Shown: positions 1 through 8,464 of the stretch, one piece after another | How the letters are laid out: the number at the start of each line of letters is the position of its first letter | Position numbering within the stretch: position 1 is the stretch's first letter | Source of the DNA: Candidatus Tumulicola sp. | GTDB taxonomy: Bacteria > Vulcanimicrobiota > Vulcanimicrobiia > Vulcanimicrobiales > Vulcanimicrobiaceae | Assembly: GCA_036490475.1 (NCBI GenBank) | Contig: DASXDT010000005.1 | Location: forward strand, 1-64,000 | DNA: 64,000 nt | Reading direction: 5' to 3' | Program-made: the position numbers and the translations under genes | Notes under the pieces: generated by a model | What the model was told of the DNA's origin: nothing | The model's input: the letters and a program-made list of their open reading frames with translations, nothing else | Database searches by the model: none

Positions 1-200
1 CGCCAGGAGCATAGCCGGGTAGCTACGTTCGGATCAGATAAACGCTGAAAGCATATAAGCGTGAAACTGACTCCAAGATGAGATCTCAATCCCGTAAGGG
101 TGAAGAGTCGTGGTAGACCACCACGTTGATAGGCCGGGGGTAGAAGCATCGCAAGGTGTGGAGCTGACCGGTACTAATCGCTCGGAAATTTTGACTTAAC
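1..200 (+). rRNA. 23S ribosomal RNA, 3' end (partial)
   Basis: The sequence matches the last two hundred or so bases of bacterial 23S rRNA. It contains the conserved run GATAGGCCGGGGGTAGAAGC, then the near-universal GAGCTGACCGGTACTAAT before the terminal helix strand. The 5' part lies outside the window. The exact 3' end is set by homology to about base 200 and could be off by a few bases. The interval to the 5S gene (201-326) contains no recognisable tRNA. Confidence 0.95.
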
Positions 201-326
201 TCAAAATTATACGCAACGCACTGTGAAGTGGCACTGGAAGTTCTTCTCTATACAGCTTTTGAGGAAGCAAAATTTCCCGACGCGATCGGCTGGAGCTCCG
301 GCTCGCCATCGCTTCGGGGATCAAGT

Positions 327-444
327 TTCTGGCGTCCATAGCGGCGGGGTCCCACCCGTTCCCATCCCGAACACGGCAGTTAAGCCCGCCAGCGCCAATG
401 ATAGTCGGACCGCAGGGTCCCTCGAAAGTAGGTCGACGCCGGAT
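327..444 (+). rRNA. rrf: 5S ribosomal RNA
   Basis: This is a roughly 118-base 5S rRNA. Its terminal helix pairs TCTGGCGTC (328-336) with GACGCCGGA (435-443), with one G-U wobble. It has the conserved internal block CCCATCCCGAACACGGCAGT and the loop sequence CGAAAGTAGG. It follows the 23S gene in the usual bacterial order, so this is the end of a ribosomal RNA operon. Confidence 0.95.
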
Positions 445-455
445 TATCAGTAGAA

Positions 456-485
456 GAGCCCGCCGAACACACGGCGGGCTCTTTC
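456..485 (+). terminator. rho-independent terminator of the rRNA operon
   Basis: A perfect 10-bp inverted repeat, GAGCCCGCCG (456-465) and CGGCGGGCTC (472-481), encloses a 6-base loop and runs into TTTCT. It lies 12 bases after the 5S gene and 23 bases before the next coding start. Confidence 0.9.
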
Positions 486-508
486 TGTATGCGGCGAAAG
501 GATGGGCC

Positions 509-1516
509 GTGCGAATGCGATTGCTTCAGTCGATCACGGCGCGAGCTTTACTCGTCGCCGCTTTCAGTCTTGCGTGCGGGTTGAGTGCGACGGCCGGCGC
601 CCGTGCGCAGAGTGCACAAGATGGCGGGCAGGGGACGTCCGACGTCGTGAGCATGGATCTGCTGCAGGCCGAGAAGCTCACCCAGGCCGGCAACAATAAA
701 GAAGCGCTCGAGCTGCTCGATCGCTACATCAGCGCTCATCCGAACGTGGCCCGAGCGCTCGTCGATCGCGGCGATGTCTACCAGAACAGCGGTGACCAGG
801 CTAAAGCCATCGCCGACTATACCGCCGCCATTGGGGTGAACCCGGACTATGCCTATGCCTACGCTTCTCGATGCGAGTCCCGCTGGGATATCGACCAGTC
901 GAAGGAGGCGTTAGCTGATTGTAGCCGCGCGATCGAACTCAATCCGAATTACGGCTACGCATTGCGCCAACGCGCCTTAGTCGAGCTCGACCTCGACGAT
1001 TCCGCCTCCGCCGCTCGCGATATCGATCGCGCGATCGATATCGATCCCAACTCCGCCTCGAATTTGTCGGCACGCTGCCGGGTCCGGCTGGCACAATTGC
1101 AGCCGGCGATGGCGCTTACCGATTGCAGCGCGGCCATCACGCTGGACGGCGACTGGCCGACGCCGCGCTTCTACCGCGGACGCGCCGAGATCCAACTCGA
1201 ACAGTGGACGGCGGCCGAAGCCGACTTCACGAAATATCTCGAGCTCGAGCCGAGTGGCGACAACGCGCGGTATTGGCGCGCGACCGCACGCTTTCGCCTG
1301 CAGCAGTATGCCGGGGCGCTCATCGACGTCAACGGTTACTTGAAGGCGCATCCTGACGATGGCGACGGCTATTTGCTCTTAGCGAACATTCAACTCGGTC
1401 AGGGTCAGCGCGACGCCGCTCGCGAGGCGGCTAATAACGCTCTGCGACACTACCGCATCGAAAACGACGATAGCGGCGCGGCGCGCGCCCAAACGTTTCT
1501 CGACTCGCTACAATAA
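509..1516 (+). CDS. secreted tetratricopeptide-repeat protein
   Basis: About 335 residues. The N-terminus has a signal peptide (Arg-rich start, hydrophobic LLVAAFSLACGL, then AGARAQS). At least seven degenerate TPR units follow, visible as repeats of the type A.ADYTAAI..NPDYAYAYASR. TPR arrays are protein-protein docking scaffolds, and the partner is unknown. A GTG at 509 is preceded by AAAGGA six bases upstream, so it is preferred over the ATG at 515 or the in-frame ATG inside the 5S gene. The stop codon is immediately followed by the ATG of the acetyltransferase gene, so the two form a unit. It sits directly after the rRNA terminator with little room for its own promoter. Confidence 0.85.
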   Translation: MRMRLLQSITARALLVAAFSLACGLSATAGARAQSAQDGGQGTSDVVSMDLLQAEKLTQAGNNKEALELLDRYISAHPNVARALVDRGDVYQNSGDQAKAIADYTAAIGVNPDYAYAYASRCESRWDIDQSKEALADCSRAIELNPNYGYALRQRALVELDLDDSASAARDIDRAIDIDPNSASNLSARCRVRLAQLQPAMALTDCSAAITLDGDWPTPRFYRGRAEIQLEQWTAAEADFTKYLELEPSGDNARYWRATARFRLQQYAGALIDVNGYLKAHPDDGDGYLLLANIQLGQGQRDAAREAANNALRHYRIENDDSGAARAQTFLDSLQ

Positions 1517-2017
1517 ATGGGCACGTCGCAAAATGCGCCGCACGTGCGGCTCGTGCCGGTAACGGAAGCCGCATTCCGTTGGATGCTCGGACGGGGCGAT
1601 CCGGTCGACGAACTGCAATTGCCCCAAGGCGGTGTCGACGAACCGGAAATTATCGAGCACGTCCGGCGTCTATCCGAACGTCAAGGCTACGCTGGTTCCT
1701 GGATGATCGTCGCCGGCAGCGAAGTCGTCGGCTTATGCGGCTATCACGGGCCGCCGGTCGCTGGAATCGTCGAGATCGGCTACAACGTCGCGCCCGCTCG
1801 GCGCAACCGTGGATTCGCGACGCACGGGGTTGCTGCGATCGTCCGTTCCGCAGAAGAAGACGATGCGATCCATACGATCGTTGCCGAAACGCTCGCCGGT
1901 AACATCGCCTCGCAGCGCGCGCTCGAGCGAAATGCATTCGTTCGCGTCAGCGAACGCCCGACCGCCGGCGAAGCGGTTATCCGGTGGTCTCGAAACGTAC
2001 TACGTAAAACGGCTTAA
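1517..2017 (+). CDS. GNAT-family N-acetyltransferase (RimJ/RimL-like)
   Basis: 166 residues. The central fold reads VEIGYNVAP followed by ARRNRGFATHGVAAI, which is the acetyl-CoA-binding motif A of GNAT enzymes. It then has N..S.RALERNAF, typical of the RimJ/RimL subgroup. It is likely to move an acetyl group from acetyl-CoA to an amine of a small molecule or protein N-terminus; the substrate cannot be read from sequence. The ATG directly abuts the stop of the upstream TPR gene. Its 3' end overlaps the convergent gene at 1977-2345 by about 40 bases. Confidence 0.85.
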   Translation: MGTSQNAPHVRLVPVTEAAFRWMLGRGDPVDELQLPQGGVDEPEIIEHVRRLSERQGYAGSWMIVAGSEVVGLCGYHGPPVAGIVEIGYNVAPARRNRGFATHGVAAIVRSAEEDDAIHTIVAETLAGNIASQRALERNAFVRVSERPTAGEAVIRWSRNVLRKTA

Positions 2018-2345
2018 ATTCGAGCTGTTCGACCGAATCCTCGTCGAGCGGGATAATATCGAGATGTTGACCGCCGCCGCCGAACATCGTCCGAAAGGCC
2101 AAACCGGTTTCCGAGATTACTTGCTCGTCGACGTCGGGACCGACGAAGCGCAGGCCTAAGGCGACCGATTCGTCACCTTGTCCGGAATACCGCACGCGCA
2201 TAAGGTACGCTTCGGCTACCGTAGGATGCAGCCTAAAAATTCCCGATATAGAGCGCTTAAACTCGCGTTCGGTTTCGCCGTTAGGCTGTTCGCCTAACAC
2301 CTCGATTGCCGTAACTTCCATCGCTTCGATCGGCACGCCGTCCAT
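1977..2345 (-). CDS. SseB C-terminal-domain-like protein
   Basis: 122 residues, soluble, no signal peptide. The C-terminal segment LDIIPLDEDSVEQLEF followed by KPFYVV resembles the end of the SseB (enhanced serine sensitivity) C-terminal domain, and the middle part (YLMRVRYSGQGDESVALGL) fits the same fold. The N-terminal SseB domain is absent. The biochemical role of that domain is not established, so this is a family-level call only. It diverges from the methyltransferase gene at 2402, and its tail overlaps the acetyltransferase gene. Confidence 0.55.
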   Translation of the reverse strand: MDGVPIEAMEVTAIEVLGEQPNGETEREFKRSISGIFRLHPTVAEAYLMRVRYSGQGDESVALGLRFVGPDVDEQVISETGLAFRTMFGGGGQHLDIIPLDEDSVEQLEFKPFYVVRFETTG

Positions 2346-2401
2346 ACCACAGTACTTCGACCGTCATCGAAGAATCGTTCTATTATGGAGAAAGAATTGA
2401 T

Positions 2402-3028
2402 ATGACGGATCGTGCTCCGACCAGCCACGAACGCATGTCCGGAGTGTCCTGGGACAGCTCGTATATCGGCGACCTAGCGCCGTGGGACATCGCGGGGGCA
2501 CAACCGGCGATCGCTCGCCTCGTAGCCCGGCACGCCTTTGCCGGTCCTGTGCTCGACGCGGGCTGCGGCGTCGGCGACAATTCGCTGGCAATCGCCGAAA
2601 CCGGTGCCGCGGTTGTGGGCTTCGACGTAGCAGAAACCGCGCTGCAGATGGCGCGCGCGAAGGCGGCGCAACGCGGGCTCGACGTCGAATTTATTGCCGC
2701 CGACGCGCTAGCGCTCGAGCGGCTCGGCAGAACCTTCGAAACCGTCGTGGATTCAGGACTCTTTCACACGTTCGACGCCGACGAACGGCGACGATACGTA
2801 CGCAGTCTTGCCGTCGTCACGCAGGCGGGCGCGATGCTCTTCGTGTTAGCCTTCGCCGACGAAGGCGACGAACGTGGTCCAAACCCGATCTCGCGCGAGG
2901 ATATTGCGTCCGCGTTCGATCGCGAATCCGGCTGGAACGTGATCGCGATCGAACCCGAGCGCGTGATGACCCGGTTTCACGGCGACGCCGGCGTAGCGGG
3001 TTGGCTGATTACTGCCGAGCGGCGCTAA
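2402..3028 (+). CDS. class I SAM-dependent methyltransferase
   Basis: 208 residues. Motif I is clear (VLDAGCGVGDNSLAIAETGA) and binds S-adenosylmethionine. The acidic residue ending motif II is in GFDVAETALQMARAKA. The later segments VDSGLFHTF and GAMLFVLAFADEG match the Methyltransf_25/11 core of thiopurine-S-methyltransferase-like enzymes. The substrate is unknown. The ATG at 2402 is preceded by GGAGAAAG. The 3' end overlaps the convergent TPR gene by 20 bases. Confidence 0.85.
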   Translation: MTDRAPTSHERMSGVSWDSSYIGDLAPWDIAGAQPAIARLVARHAFAGPVLDAGCGVGDNSLAIAETGAAVVGFDVAETALQMARAKAAQRGLDVEFIAADALALERLGRTFETVVDSGLFHTFDADERRRYVRSLAVVTQAGAMLFVLAFADEGDERGPNPISREDIASAFDRESGWNVIAIEPERVMTRFHGDAGVAGWLITAERR

Positions 3029-4355
3029 GCAACGCCCGCGCCTGCGGCGCTTCGAACGGATCGAACTGCGGATTGAGCGCCAACGCTTCGCGAATGCGAC
3101 GCGTACCCTCCGCTACCGCGCCCGTGTGCAGCGCAATAACGCCGGCATGGAATTCAACGTCGGAATCTTGCGTGTTCATCCGCGTCGCCCGTTGCGCGAA
3201 ACGGCGCGCTTCGTGCCAACGGCCCATTCGTGCTAGGGTCCAGGCCATCGTGTCGTCGGCGTAGATCTCGTCGCCGCGCTTGCGGTAATCGCTCGTCGCC
3301 GCCTGCAATGCGGTATCGAGATGTACGCCGCGTTGGGCGTAATAGTTGGCCAGCAGCCGATCGTTGATGCCTTGCGAATCGAACAAACGCTTCTCGGCGT
3401 CGATCAATTCGTCGGTCGACCGTGCCTGCGCGCCGAGACCTAACGCGCGCTGTGCATCGGCTTCGTAGCCCAACGCCTGCGGCAGCGGATAGAGATCGGC
3501 ACTGTGGGTCGCCGCCGTTAGCGCTTCTTGCCAACGGCCTTGCGCGCGAAACATCTTGGCCTCAAACATCAGCGCCATCGAATTGTCGGGAAATAATTGC
3601 AGCGCCGTGGCGAATTCGGTTTCCGCGTTGCGCGCATCGCCGTCTTCGAACGCGAGCTGTGCCGCACGCATGTGAAACCACGAACGGTCGTACGCCGGAT
3701 TCTCTGAGATCGAATCGGTGGTCGCGATCGCGCGCGAGATATACCCGCGAGCTTCCTCCAGCCGGCCGGTCAGTTCGTCAAAGCGTGCACGAACCGCATC
3801 GACCGTCGGATCCTCCTGATGGGCATCGTCGACGATCGGTGCCAACTCCGACCGCGCCTCGCCGTACCGCCCGAGTTCCATCAACACCGACGCCACTTGC
3901 GCGCGCGAGTTTCGATTGAAGGGCTCACCGGCTAACGCCGCGCGTTCGTTCACCAGGGCATTCGGAAAATCGTGGTTCGCCAGCTGCGTCGAGCCGAGCG
4001 CCATGTGCGCCGCGGTATTACCCTGCGGTTGCAGTACCAGCGAGCGGCGTGCCGCGGCGGCCGCGCGCGCGATGTCGGTAAGATCGTAGCGTTCGCGGAA
4101 GCGCTGCATGTATTGCGCCGACAGCATTCGCAGCGTAATCTGATCGGCCGGATCGACCTTCGACTGTTGTTCGAGAAACGCGACCATCGCATCGCGCTGG
4201 AGATAATCGCGTTTCACCGGCGCGACGTAGGGTCCCGGCGTTTGCACGCTGTGGTCGAGTATCATCGGTGCGAAGCCGATGCCGACCGCCGCTACGGTCG
4301 CAATTATGAACGACGGGACCAAGCGGCGAATATCGGGACGCTTGAGAACGTCCAC
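3009..4355 (-). CDS. membrane-anchored TPR protein of the nickel/DUF4331 operon
   Basis: 448 residues starting with GTG. One N-terminal transmembrane segment (SFIIATVAAVGIGFAPMIL) is followed by a long series of TPR-like helices (for example AAHMALGSTQLANHDFPNAL and NTEFATALQLFPDNSMALMF). The body should therefore lie outside the cytoplasmic membrane. The GTG is one base downstream of the stop of the NiCoT permease gene, so it is the last gene of a five-gene operon. Its likely job is as a scaffold for the secreted DUF4331 proteins or the transporters; this is inferred from context only. Confidence 0.8.
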   Translation of the reverse strand: MDVLKRPDIRRLVPSFIIATVAAVGIGFAPMILDHSVQTPGPYVAPVKRDYLQRDAMVAFLEQQSKVDPADQITLRMLSAQYMQRFRERYDLTDIARAAAAARRSLVLQPQGNTAAHMALGSTQLANHDFPNALVNERAALAGEPFNRNSRAQVASVLMELGRYGEARSELAPIVDDAHQEDPTVDAVRARFDELTGRLEEARGYISRAIATTDSISENPAYDRSWFHMRAAQLAFEDGDARNAETEFATALQLFPDNSMALMFEAKMFRAQGRWQEALTAATHSADLYPLPQALGYEADAQRALGLGAQARSTDELIDAEKRLFDSQGINDRLLANYYAQRGVHLDTALQAATSDYRKRGDEIYADDTMAWTLARMGRWHEARRFAQRATRMNTQDSDVEFHAGVIALHTGAVAEGTRRIREALALNPQFDPFEAPQARALLSAARQ

Positions 4356-4356
4356 G

Positions 4357-5460
4357 TTATGAGGTCGCCGAAGGAGTGGTCGCGTTCATCGGGGCGTCGA
4401 ATTCGTCGTATCGTTGCAAGCGGTATACGGCGATCGAAATAATCCAGCTAGCGATGAACACGCCGATGATGATAAAGCCTAACTCGCCCCAGTTGTCGTT
4501 GACGCGTCCGACGGCGTTCCAGAAGCCGCCGGTAAGATTGAAGCGGTCGGCCACGATGCCGGCGAGCTCTACGCAGCCGACGGCGACCGCGACCAGCACC
4601 GAGACCATCGTGATGACCATGTTGTAGTACAGCTTGCGCATCGGTTTGACGAACGCCCAACCGTACGCGCCCAGCATCAAAATGCCGTCGGTGGTATCGA
4701 GCAGCGACATTCCGGCGGTGAATAGGAGCGGAAAGATCAAAATATCGTAGACCGGCAAACCTTTGGATGCTTCGACGGCGGCGATTCCCAACAGCGCAAC
4801 TTCGGTTGCGGTATCGAATCCCAGCCCGAAGAGCACTCCGACCGGGTACATCTTCCAGCTGCGATCGACCAGCTTCACGAAGGAGCCGAAGAAGCGGCCC
4901 ATCAGGCCGCGCTTGGCAAGCGCATCGTCGACGCCGTCGTTCCAGTCATCCGCACCGCGTGTGAGGCGGCGGAAGGCACGCACGATATCGATCAACACGA
5001 CGGTGTTGATGGCCGCCACGATCAGCAGAAAGGCCGCGGATACGCATGCCCCGACCACGGCGCCGGTACTCTCGAGCGCGGGCATCGCGTGACGCACGAA
5101 GGCCGCACCGCATGCGACCGCGATCGACAGCGCGACGACGATCGTCGAGTGGCCGAGGGAAAAATATAGACCCACGCCGACCGGGCGCTGGCCGTCCTGC
5201 ATCATCTTGCGCGTGACGTTATCGATGGCCGAAATGTGATCGGCGTCGACCGCGTGGCGCAGGCCGAAGGTGTACGCTAACAAAGCGGTTCCGAGCAGCA
5301 GTGGATGTTTGCCGAAGGCCACAAAAGCCAGCACCCAAGCGCCGATGTTGAGCGCTATGAGAAAAGCATAGACCGCATAGATCTTCGGCAACGGGAAAAC
5401 GGAGGCCGCAGCAGCGGCCTCCGCACCGATCGCGAGCCCGTTAGAGCGGCGATTGAACAT
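4357..5460 (-). CDS. NiCoT-family nickel/cobalt permease (HoxN/NixA type)
   Basis: 367 residues, about eight transmembrane segments. The diagnostic metal-binding signature in TM2 is RHAVDADH (residues 68-75), followed by FSLGHSTIVV and LFGLGFDTATEVALL, all hallmarks of the HoxN/HupN/NixA family of Ni2+/Co2+ importers. The start overlaps the end of the upstream lipoprotein gene by 20 bases, indicating translational coupling. The operon also encodes a NicO-type transporter, so two unrelated Ni/Co transporter families are made from one transcript. Metal specificity cannot be decided from the sequence. Confidence 0.92.
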   Translation of the reverse strand: MFNRRSNGLAIGAEAAAAASVFPLPKIYAVYAFLIALNIGAWVLAFVAFGKHPLLLGTALLAYTFGLRHAVDADHISAIDNVTRKMMQDGQRPVGVGLYFSLGHSTIVVALSIAVACGAAFVRHAMPALESTGAVVGACVSAAFLLIVAAINTVVLIDIVRAFRRLTRGADDWNDGVDDALAKRGLMGRFFGSFVKLVDRSWKMYPVGVLFGLGFDTATEVALLGIAAVEASKGLPVYDILIFPLLFTAGMSLLDTTDGILMLGAYGWAFVKPMRKLYYNMVITMVSVLVAVAVGCVELAGIVADRFNLTGGFWNAVGRVNDNWGELGFIIIGVFIASWIISIAVYRLQRYDEFDAPMNATTPSATS

Positions 5461-6037
5461 ACGGGAACGTCGAGGTGTTGTTCTTATCGTATGCTACGTT
5501 GTCCGTGGTGAGACACGGCGCTTCTTTGTGATCGTCGGGGATCAGGCCGAGCGCCGAGAGGGTGTTGCCGAACAGCGCGCCGAGCGAGATGTCGACGACA
5601 TCGTCGTCGAGCGCACGGCCGCCGAACTTACTGCCGGTCGCGCCACCGGTCTCGTATCCCAGATACGATGCCGTCGTCACGTTTTGCGACAGGTCGACTT
5701 TCAGGACGTTCGGATAGAGAACCGCTTGCAGCGTCTGCGAGGTTTTCTTGCTGCGGAATGCCTCGCTGAACGACAAGATCATGCCTTGCAGCGTCGGATC
5801 TGCGTACGGTTCGACGCGATTGGTCGTGTCGTGGTCGGCGAAGGCTTCGAAGACTTCCTTCACCGCGGGACGCGACAGCAGTTCGATCTGTTGATACGAG
5901 TTGGTTCCGGGAGGCGGGCTGTTTCCGCCGCTGTTGCCATTGCCGGGCGTGAACCCGACCGAGTTCGAGGTGCAGCCGCCGATAACGGCTCCGGCGAGCG
6001 CCACGGCGGCGAGCCCAAATGCGTAACGTTTAGTCAT
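5441..6037 (-). CDS. DUF4331-like lipoprotein (C-terminal-half homologue)
   Basis: 198 residues. The start is the ATG at 6037, with AGGAAGGA just upstream. The signal peptide ends in a lipobox (AVIGGC), so the protein should be lipid-anchored. After a Gly/Pro/Ser/Asn linker, the body has QQIELLSRPAVKEVFEAFAD. This resembles the part of DUF4331 proteins where the pattern RxGxPxVNEV occurs. It lies 11 bases downstream of a gene for the N-terminal half of DUF4331, so a family usually made as one chain seems to be supplied as two secreted chains. Function of DUF4331 is unknown. Confidence 0.75.
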   Translation of the reverse strand: MTKRYAFGLAAVALAGAVIGGCTSNSVGFTPGNGNSGGNSPPPGTNSYQQIELLSRPAVKEVFEAFADHDTTNRVEPYADPTLQGMILSFSEAFRSKKTSQTLQAVLYPNVLKVDLSQNVTTASYLGYETGGATGSKFGGRALDDDVVDISLGALFGNTLSALGLIPDDHKEAPCLTTDNVAYDKNNTSTFPYVQSPL

Positions 6038-6048
6038 GTTCGTCCTTC

Positions 6049-6867
6049 CTATTGGGCTTTGCCGTCGGGAGTCGCCGTGGTCGCCCACAGACCGATCACG
6101 CCGGGTTGGCTTCCGCTCGCAAGCATCGTTTTCGGGACTTCGATGACGATCGAAAGCAGGTCGTAAGGTTTGAGCAAGTCCTTCGGTTGCGCGATAACGC
6201 AGCCGTTGGATCCGGCGGTGCCGAAGCTAACGCCGTTGAGGATGATCGGTTGCGATTTTTTTGCGAACCGGAACGACGTCGCGGTGGGCGGCGGCGGGCT
6301 GGGTTGGTTCGCGTAATCGCGATCGGGGATGATCTTGAAGAACTGCGCTAAGTCAAAGAAGAACGGGTCGCGACGCGGGCCTGCGAACACTTTGATCTGG
6401 CCGCCGTCGATGTTCGAGACTTTGTTGAACGCAAACTGACCGGTCTTCGCGACGAGCGTGTTGGTCGTTCCGACTTCGTTGGGGACGGCCGGACCGTACA
6501 CGGTAATCTTTTGACCGGTGCCGCTCGAGTTGGCGCGGAACTGAATCACCAAGTTCTCGTTGAACTTGTTGCTGGAAACGCCGGCGTTGGCAATCTTGAA
6601 CTGATAGAGAACGTTCGGATCGAGTGCGATGTTGCCGTACATACCGCCCGGGATGAGCGGACGGATGTCCATTGCCAATGCAACTTTGCTTGCGTCTTTC
6701 GGATCCGGAAACGCGAACACGTCGGTGATGTCGGCCAACGGATTGCTGACGACGGTCGGCGAGTCCTGATGGTCCGACGCGCGTACCGCGCGTCCCGCAT
6801 AGAGCGAGATCGCGAACGCGAGCAGCAACATTGCTGCTAGTGGGACGAGCTGACGTATCAGCTTCAT
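6049..6867 (-). CDS. secreted DUF4331-family protein
   Basis: 272 residues. The ATG at 6867 has GGAG seven bases upstream and overlaps the TGA of the preceding transporter gene (ATGA). A signal peptide (LVPLAAMLLLAFAISLYAG) precedes the typical DUF4331 opening, SDHQDSPTVVSNPLADITDV, then FAFPDP and NVLYQFKIANAG. The open frame extends upstream through the transporter gene in another frame; that extension is not coding. DUF4331 proteins are secreted beta-rich proteins of unknown function. Placement between two Ni/Co transporters suggests a role in extracytoplasmic metal handling, which is an inference. Confidence 0.88.
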   Translation of the reverse strand: MKLIRQLVPLAAMLLLAFAISLYAGRAVRASDHQDSPTVVSNPLADITDVFAFPDPKDASKVALAMDIRPLIPGGMYGNIALDPNVLYQFKIANAGVSSNKFNENLVIQFRANSSGTGQKITVYGPAVPNEVGTTNTLVAKTGQFAFNKVSNIDGGQIKVFAGPRRDPFFFDLAQFFKIIPDRDYANQPSPPPPTATSFRFAKKSQPIILNGVSFGTAGSNGCVIAQPKDLLKPYDLLSIVIEVPKTMLASGSQPGVIGLWATTATPDGKAQ

Positions 6868-8426
6868 AGTAAGCTCCTTGTTGGAACCGGCATCGCCGCA
6901 TGTACTTTTGCGTGCCGGAAGCGGGGAACGAGGGCGTATGCGGCGATTGCCGCGAGAGTGAGCGCCACGATGACGCCCGTTGAGACCGACGCGCCGCGAT
7001 CGGCGAGCCCTTGCGCGAGCATCGTCGCGCCGATGACCGAGATAACCGTGGCCGTGACGAGCGGTGCGAACCGCGCGACGGTCGCGAATCCCGAACGACG
7101 TTGTAGCCAGGCAGCGCCGTTCACGACGGCGATACCGAGGCCGGTCAACACGGCGGCCAATCCTAAGCTGAAGATGACGATCAACAGCAAGCCGTAGCCG
7201 ACGCGATGCAAATGCAACGCGGTCAGCAGCACGACGATGGCGGCCGGACAGGGCGCGATCCCGCCGCTCATTGCAGCGACCACCGCGCTCGGAAAATGTA
7301 AGGGCGCTTTGCCTGGAATCGCATGCGAATGGCCGTGCTCGTGGTCGTGCGAATGCTCGTGATCGTGCGGGTGATCGTGACCGTGCTCGTGAGCGTGATG
7401 ATCGTGCGAGTGATGCGCGCGATCGTGTTGGCTCTGGTCCTGCACCCGTTTCAAGGCGTTGCCTAGCGCACGCGCGCCGATCAGTGCAACGGCGAGACCC
7501 GAGATCAGCGTGATCCACGTAAACAGGCTTTCGCTGGCGAAGCCGGCAGCGAAAAACAACACGAAGCCGAGGAGCAGTACTGCGACGGTGTGCGCGAACG
7601 TCAGCGCCGCCGCCAGGATCGCCGCCTGCTTAAAGGTCGCTCGAGCACCGACGAGTGTGAACGCGAGCAACGCTTTGCCGTGTCCCGGCTCGAGCGCGTG
7701 CAACGCACCCAAACCGAACGCGGCTAAAATGGTAATCAGCACGAGCAACGGCGTCTGGCGATCGCGGGCGAACAGATCCGAAAGCGCGGTCGGTGCCACG
7801 AAGGATGCGACGCTCCAGGTCTGTTGCGCGTCGCCCTGAACCGACAGATGCGCGATCGCGCCCGAAGCCGACAGGTCGAAGCTCGCGCGGTCGTTGTGGC
7901 GCGGCGAGCCGATCAGCGCGCTCGGATAATGCCGTAACTCATCGGTTGGTTCCGGAGCGCCCGCGAGAACGATGTCTTTCCAGCCGATTCGCCGATCGCC
8001 GTACACCGAGTCCGCGATCGTGATGTGCGCCGGCACTTGCGCGAGCGTCGCGACATAATCGCCGCTCCAGTACAGCGTCGGCAATCGGCCGGCACCCGGA
8101 CGTGTGCTATCCTGCGAGCGCTCTAGACGTAAAACAACGGGCGAAGCGCCGTCCGAAACCGCGAGCGACGTCGCGACGCGCAGCGCTTCTGAGGTGGACC
8201 ACGCTGCTCGAGCGGAGCGGGTCCAGTCGCCGGCGCCGTGCATGATCTGAAAGCTCGGAATTTCGGCGATGTCGAGCACGTAGTGAACTCGCAGTTGCGT
8301 ACCATCGACCCGAACCACCGCAAGATGGTTGATCGTAAAATTGCCGAGCGGATGCGCGATTGCGCCTCCGGCGCTCGCCATCCACAACACCGCGGCTAAC
8401 GCCGTCATCCAACCTGCTCGAATCAT
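6864..8426 (-). CDS. NicO/RcnA-type nickel-cobalt transporter with extracytoplasmic N-domain and His-rich loop
   Basis: 520 residues. A signal sequence precedes HPLGNFTINH, the start of an approximately 200-residue extracytoplasmic domain. A six-TM NicO domain follows, with HALEPGHGK (residues 243-251) and FTLVGARATFKQAAI. A loop at residues 334-368 holds 18 histidines in 35 residues, and GGIAPCPAAIVVLL opens the second half. NicO/RcnA proteins move Ni2+ or Co2+, classically outward. It is the first gene of the five-gene operon and shares ATGA with the DUF4331 gene. Confidence 0.9.
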   Translation of the reverse strand: MIRAGWMTALAAVLWMASAGGAIAHPLGNFTINHLAVVRVDGTQLRVHYVLDIAEIPSFQIMHGAGDWTRSARAAWSTSEALRVATSLAVSDGASPVVLRLERSQDSTRPGAGRLPTLYWSGDYVATLAQVPAHITIADSVYGDRRIGWKDIVLAGAPEPTDELRHYPSALIGSPRHNDRASFDLSASGAIAHLSVQGDAQQTWSVASFVAPTALSDLFARDRQTPLLVLITILAAFGLGALHALEPGHGKALLAFTLVGARATFKQAAILAAALTFAHTVAVLLLGFVLFFAAGFASESLFTWITLISGLAVALIGARALGNALKRVQDQSQHDRAHHSHDHHAHEHGHDHPHDHEHSHDHEHGHSHAIPGKAPLHFPSAVVAAMSGGIAPCPAAIVVLLTALHLHRVGYGLLLIVIFSLGLAAVLTGLGIAVVNGAAWLQRRSGFATVARFAPLVTATVISVIGATMLAQGLADRGASVSTGVIVALTLAAIAAYALVPRFRHAKVHAAMPVPTRSLL

Positions 8427-8464
8427 TCGCCAAGCCTTCCCATCGTGGTGGTCTGGCTATTAAG

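Noticed and set aside
201-326. tRNA gene in the 23S-5S spacer
   Set aside because: No cloverleaf, CCA end or T-loop consensus could be found.
7320-7425. Tandem DNA repeat or CRISPR-like array
   Set aside because: The repetition is His/Asp/Glu coding (CAC/CAT GAC/GAG) within the NicO loop, with no spacer structure.
6868-7518. In-frame N-terminal extension of the DUF4331 gene, rich in Arg
   Set aside because: It lies over the NicO transporter gene in another frame. The Arg-rich composition is typical of a shadow frame, and a ribosome binding site and signal peptide mark the true start at 6867.
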